Shown piece by piece: positions 4,738 to 6,134 of a stretch of DNA of 6,134 bases (positions are counted from its first letter, which is position 1; each line of letters starts with the position of its first letter). The stretch comes from Nitrospirae bacterium CG1_02_44_142 (lineage in GTDB: Bacteria > Nitrospirota > Thermodesulfovibrionia > Thermodesulfovibrionales > UBA1546), in contig MNVK01000026.1 in the NCBI GenBank assembly GCA_001871685.1, positions 1-6,134 on the forward strand, in the 5' to 3' direction. A program made the translations under genes and the position numbers. Below the pieces are notes generated by a model. The model saw only the letters and a list, made by a program, of their open reading frames with translations, did not search any database and was not told the origin of the DNA.

Positions 4738-4956
4738 ATGAAAATATATTATGACAAAGAGGTTGATGCGGCTTACATAAAGCTGTCAGATATAACCCCT
4801 GCAGGCGTTATAGAGATTGCCGAAGGCATTAACGTTGATACCACAGATTCAGGAGAGGTTGTCGGAATTGAGCTATTAGACGCATCAAAGAAATTCCCCC
4901 TGAAATCGCTTTTTACTTGTGAATTTGACAGCGAACTCCTGCTTGCTAAGGCATAA
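4738..4956 (+). CDS. DUF2283 family small protein
   Basis: The protein has 72 residues. The start ATG gives the family's typical beginning MKIYYDKEVDAAYIKLSD, followed by the EIAEGINVD strand region and the GEVVGIELLDASKKFP block; this is essentially the whole DUF2283 domain. The biochemical role is unknown. Such genes are often found singly or beside DUF4258-like or other toxin-antitoxin-type genes, so an antitoxin-like role is plausible but unproven. No Shine-Dalgarno is visible. It stands alone between repeat copies 3 and 4 with no toxin partner, making it the smallest cassette in the array (309 bp between repeats). Confidence 0.9.
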   Translation: MKIYYDKEVDAAYIKLSDITPAGVIEIAEGINVDTTDSGEVVGIELLDASKKFPLKSLFTCEFDSELLLAKA

Positions 4957-4968
4957 CCCACCATCCTC

Positions 4969-5006
4969 TATGTAATCCATTACACACTATGGAAGAGGAT
5001 TACATA
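4969..5006 (+). repeat. cassette-boundary repeat copy 4 (38 bp)
   Basis: TATGTAATCC, then ATTACACACTATGGAAGA, then GGATTACATA. The outer 10-bp arms are perfectly complementary, so the single strand can fold into a hairpin. It lies 12 bp after the DUF2283 stop. Confidence 0.93.
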
Positions 5007-5052
5007 AAAGTCTAAAGCCCCGACGCCTTAGCCCCTTGATTGGCAAGGATTT
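5007..5052 (+). repeat. partial long module after copy 4
   Basis: AAGTCTAAAGCCCCGACGCC followed by CCCCTTGATTGGCAAGGATTTTT repeats the first part of the modules at 2239 and 3785. The promoter end is missing, which agrees with the next genes being on the opposite strand. Confidence 0.82.
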
Positions 5053-5080
5053 TTAAATAGCATAGTAGTGGTGAATAAAA

Positions 5081-5090
5081 GGATTACATA
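5081..5090 (+). repeat. isolated right half-site of the repeat
   Basis: GGATTACATA is identical to the right arm of copies 4 and 5. It directly abuts the stop of the minus-strand gene ending at 5092. It may be a remnant of another copy. A 10-mer match alone could be chance, though its place at a gene edge fits the pattern. Confidence 0.45.
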
Positions 5091-5091
5091 A

Positions 5092-5406
5092 TTAAATCAA
5101 CCTAATCGGATGCGCGGTTATCCATATCTCTATCTGCTGAAATCTTATTTTAAGGCGTTCTTTTAGTTCTTTAAAGAACTTTTCTGTTTCAGAGGTGGTT
5201 TCAATATCAACTATAAAACGGATAAGTTCATCAGCGTACTCTTCACTTCCATGCGTCCAAATACCATGAACACTTTGAGGCTCTACAGTAACTGCGCCGA
5301 ATTTTTCGATCAATTCTCTTCTTGTTTGCTGAAATTTTTCTGGCTCTATCGGAAAGCCGTCGTTATATTTTAGCGGAAGCAGTAGTTCGTATCGTTCTAA
5401 TGGCAT
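5092..5406 (-). CDS. conserved protein of unknown function, second gene of a pair
   Basis: The protein has 104 residues from ATG 5406; a TTG at 5430 in frame is a less likely start. It begins MPLERYELLLPLKYNDGFPI and continues EPEKFQQTRRELIEKFGAVT, a motif I associate with a widespread uncharacterised family in cyanobacteria, Chloroflexota and others. It then has GIWTHGSEEYADELIRFIVDIETT and ends FFKELKERLKIRFQQIEIWI. The alternating strands and helix suggest a small alpha/beta (ferredoxin-like) fold, which is inference. There is no enzyme motif, signal peptide or membrane segment. It overlaps the upstream gene by 44 bp, so translation is coupled; only a weak AAGGG precedes its ATG. The overlap and the setting among toxin-antitoxin pairs make a two-component toxin-antitoxin-like unit possible. 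Confidence 0.85.
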   Translation of the reverse strand: MPLERYELLLPLKYNDGFPIEPEKFQQTRRELIEKFGAVTVEPQSVHGIWTHGSEEYADELIRFIVDIETTSETEKFFKELKERLKIRFQQIEIWITAHPIRLI

Positions 5407-5590
5407 TATCAAACCCTTCTGTGTCAACAACTGTATATGAGATGTTTAAGGTATCAAGCACAGCAAGAGCAGAGGATGGAATCTCGTAGGTGTCATCTGG
5501 CAGGCAAATAACCCGTAACCGTTTGGACAGTTCAAGAAAGCCAACTGCATCATTCTTTGAATCTTTAAATTTTACTCTTACCATTCTCAT
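5363..5590 (-). CDS. conserved small protein of unknown function, first gene of a pair
   Basis: The protein has 75 residues. ATG 5590 is favoured over the in-frame ATG at 5584 because a good promoter ends seven bases upstream of it. The sequence MRMVRVKFKDSKNDAVGFLELSKRLRV, then the DDTYEIPSSALAVLDTLNISYTVV core, resembles a family of short proteins (VRV-F...GF..L..R......YEIP..AL..L....I.Y.V) that recur next to the gene at 5092-5406 in many bacteria. This is a recollection of a pattern, not a search result. Function is unknown. No Shine-Dalgarno is visible, consistent with a leaderless message. It is the only minus-strand unit in the island. Confidence 0.85.
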   Translation of the reverse strand: MRMVRVKFKDSKNDAVGFLELSKRLRVICLPDDTYEIPSSALAVLDTLNISYTVVDTEGFDNAIRTIRTTASAKI

Positions 5591-5596
5591 ACATTA

Positions 5597-5626
5597 ACTA
5601 TAAAAACTTAGTTTTGATAAAGTCAA
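5597..5626 (-). promoter_or_regulatory. promoter of the minus-strand pair
   Basis: TTGACT (5626-5621) and TATAGT (5602-5597) are each 5/6 to consensus with an 18-bp spacer. Transcription would start at about 5590, the first base of the ATG, so the transcript is predicted leaderless. Confidence 0.65.
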
Positions 5627-5639
5627 GGGTTTTTAGGAC

Positions 5640-5677
5640 TATGTAATCCATTACACAATCTGGAAGGGGATTACATA
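5640..5677 (+). repeat. cassette-boundary repeat copy 5 (38 bp)
   Basis: TATGTAATCC, then ATTACACAATCTGGAAGG, then GGATTACATA. The outer arms are perfect inverted repeats. A diverged module follows (CTCCGACACTTTGATTAACAATGATTTT at 5697-5724, read in two blocks) and leads to another extended -10. Confidence 0.93.
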
Positions 5678-5729
5678 AAATTGCAAGGGCTTGAGACTCC
5701 GACACTTTGATTAACAATGATTTTCTTTG

Positions 5730-5751
5730 TGGTATATTGCAAAGTTTGCAA
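5730..5751 (+). promoter_or_regulatory. extended -10 plus palindromic operator
   Basis: TGG-TATATT (5730-5738) runs directly into the palindrome TTGCAAA-G-TTTGCAA (5737-5751). Compared with 2794-2819, four bases (ATAC) are missing between the two, so here the operator overlaps the -10 box. Confidence 0.55.
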
Positions 5752-5795
5752 TATGATGGAGGTGTTAAAATGAGAGTTGCTGTTAAAAAGGAAGG
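5737..5795 (+). repeat. 59-bp perfect duplicate of 2805-2863
   Basis: The 59 bases are identical at both places. They include the palindrome, GGAGG, ATG and the first nine codons plus two bases. The two coding sequences diverge immediately after codon 9 (MRVAVKKEG). Confidence 0.95.
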
Positions 5796-5868
5796 CCTGT
5801 TGATTCCCAAAAGGTTTTTAAAGGGGGTAGAAACAGTGGAAATCAAATTAGAAAAACTTATGAGGTGA
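5770..5868 (+). CDS. short AbrB/MazE-like antitoxin fragment or mini-antitoxin, no toxin
   Basis: The protein has 32 residues from ATG 5770, with GGAGG seven bases upstream, to TGA 5866-5868. The sequence MRVAVKKEGLLIPKRFLKGV followed by ETVEIKLEKLMR resembles the N-terminal half of short antitoxins with an EG-hLIPK-hLKGh-EVEI core, an AbrB-like swapped-hairpin pattern. Normal members run to about 50-80 residues, so this one is probably truncated. The expected toxin gene is absent; the sequence runs instead into TGCATC-rich and C/G-run repeats. Its control region and first nine codons are identical to those of the gene at 2838. It is best read as the remnant of a broken cassette after repeat copy 5. 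Confidence 0.55.
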   Translation: MRVAVKKEGLLIPKRFLKGVETVEIKLEKLMR

Positions 5869-5935
5869 AAAAATGAAGACCCATCAAAGATACAAGATAC
5901 ATCCTGCATCGTGCATCATGCATCCTACACCCCCC

Positions 5936-5969
5936 TTCAATTCCCCCCTTGCCAATGGGGGACATAGAG
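5936..5969. repeat. 34-bp dispersed repeat with C/G hairpin, copy A
   Basis: It begins TTCAATTCCCCCCTTGCCAA and ends GGGGGACATAGAG. The C-run and G-run can pair around TTGCCAAT. Copy B at 6000-6033 differs at one position (T against G, after GCCAA). Confidence 0.9.
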
Positions 5970-5971
5970 TT

Positions 5972-6134
5972 CTACATAAAGACTCCTGTTTCGCACAACT
6001 TCAATTCCCCCCTTGCCAAGGGGGGACATAGAGGGGTAATGTTTGCTGTTTTTATTGCTATTTTAGCCTTATTACTGCCATCTTCGCTTTCGCCGCCCCT
6101 CAGCAGTCTGATTACTGTTATCTCCCTCCGTTTG
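5972..6134 (-). other. ambiguous gene edge, possible C-terminus of a minus-strand protein
   Basis: On the minus strand a frame is open from the window edge (6133) to TAG at 5974-5972, 53 residues. It is charged and protein-like up to about KIAIKTANITP, then reads through repeat copy B (CPPLARG). On the plus strand ATG 6039 is also open to the edge with a hydrophobic 32-residue start (MFAVFIAILALLLP...), but its RBS is badly spaced. Only one of these can be real. I lean to the minus-strand tail, since in-frame antisense of charged coding sequence often looks hydrophobic. Confidence 0.25.
6000..6033. repeat. 34-bp dispersed repeat with C/G hairpin, copy B
   Basis: It has the same sequence as copy A except one base; the stem is C6/G6 around TTGCCAA. 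Such short hairpin repeats are common intergenic elements in many genomes. The two copies are 64 bp apart in direct orientation. Confidence 0.9.

Noticed and set aside
2202..5677. Integron attC sites
   Set aside because: The copies lack the GTTRRRY/RYYYAAC core pair and no integrase is in the window. The layout is similar, but the site is different.
2202..5677. CRISPR array
   Set aside because: Spacing between copies is 347-1545 bp and filled with genes; there are no regular short spacers and no cas genes.
5873..6031. 52-codon ORF after the mini-antitoxin
   Set aside because: It reads through TGCATC repeats and both C/G hairpin repeats (PPFNSP, PPCQGG); the composition is that of repeat DNA, not protein.

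Overview
The window looks like a chromosomal piece of an anaerobic or micro-aerobic bacterium. It holds an ADP-forming acyl-CoA synthetase subunit and a peroxiredoxin whose catalytic residue is encoded by an in-frame TGA, so the host should make selenocysteine. My best guess is a Nitrospirota or Desulfobacterota-type lineage, but this is inferred from gene content and style only; no phylogenetic marker is present.

Left part (1-1977), ordinary housekeeping genes. It contains the C-terminal 179 residues of an ATP-grasp ADP-forming acyl-CoA synthetase beta subunit (+), a convergent AhpC-type selenocysteine peroxiredoxin (-, 608-1216), tRNA-Leu(GAG) just upstream of it on the same strand (1274-1359), and a stand-alone two-CBS-domain protein (-, 1519-1977). 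Standard gene calling would break the peroxiredoxin in two at its TGA (1046-1048). The reading frame, the T-x-x-U motif, the resolving Cys and a hairpin placed like a bacterial SECIS all argue for read-through as Sec.

Right part (about 2200-5870), an AT-rich island of small toxin-antitoxin-type genes divided by a dispersed repeat. Four copies of a 38-bp imperfect palindrome (TATGTAATCC-18 nt-GGATTACATA) plus one degenerate copy occur at 2202, 3747, 4622, 4969 and 5640. Each interval between copies carries one gene set: (i) an orphan antitoxin-like gene plus a VapBC-type pair; (ii) a HEPN toxin/MNT nucleotidyltransferase pair; (iii) a lone DUF2283 protein; (iv) an overlapping minus-strand pair of conserved unknown proteins. 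After the last copy lies a 32-residue antitoxin-like ORF without a toxin. Two copies extend into a near-identical ~140-bp module ending in an extended -10 promoter, so the repeat can bring its own promoter. Three of the transcription units appear leaderless: the -10 box lies 6-9 nt from the ATG and no Shine-Dalgarno is visible. A 59-bp block containing a 15-bp palindrome, RBS and the first nine codons is identical between two different antitoxin genes.

Right edge (5869-6134). Two 34-bp direct repeats with a C-rich/G-rich hairpin, and an ambiguous gene edge.

The most interesting item is the repeat-bounded cassette layout. It resembles integron or pdif cassette arrays, yet the repeat matches neither attC nor dif by eye. 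The best-supported single-gene discovery is the selenocysteine peroxiredoxin.
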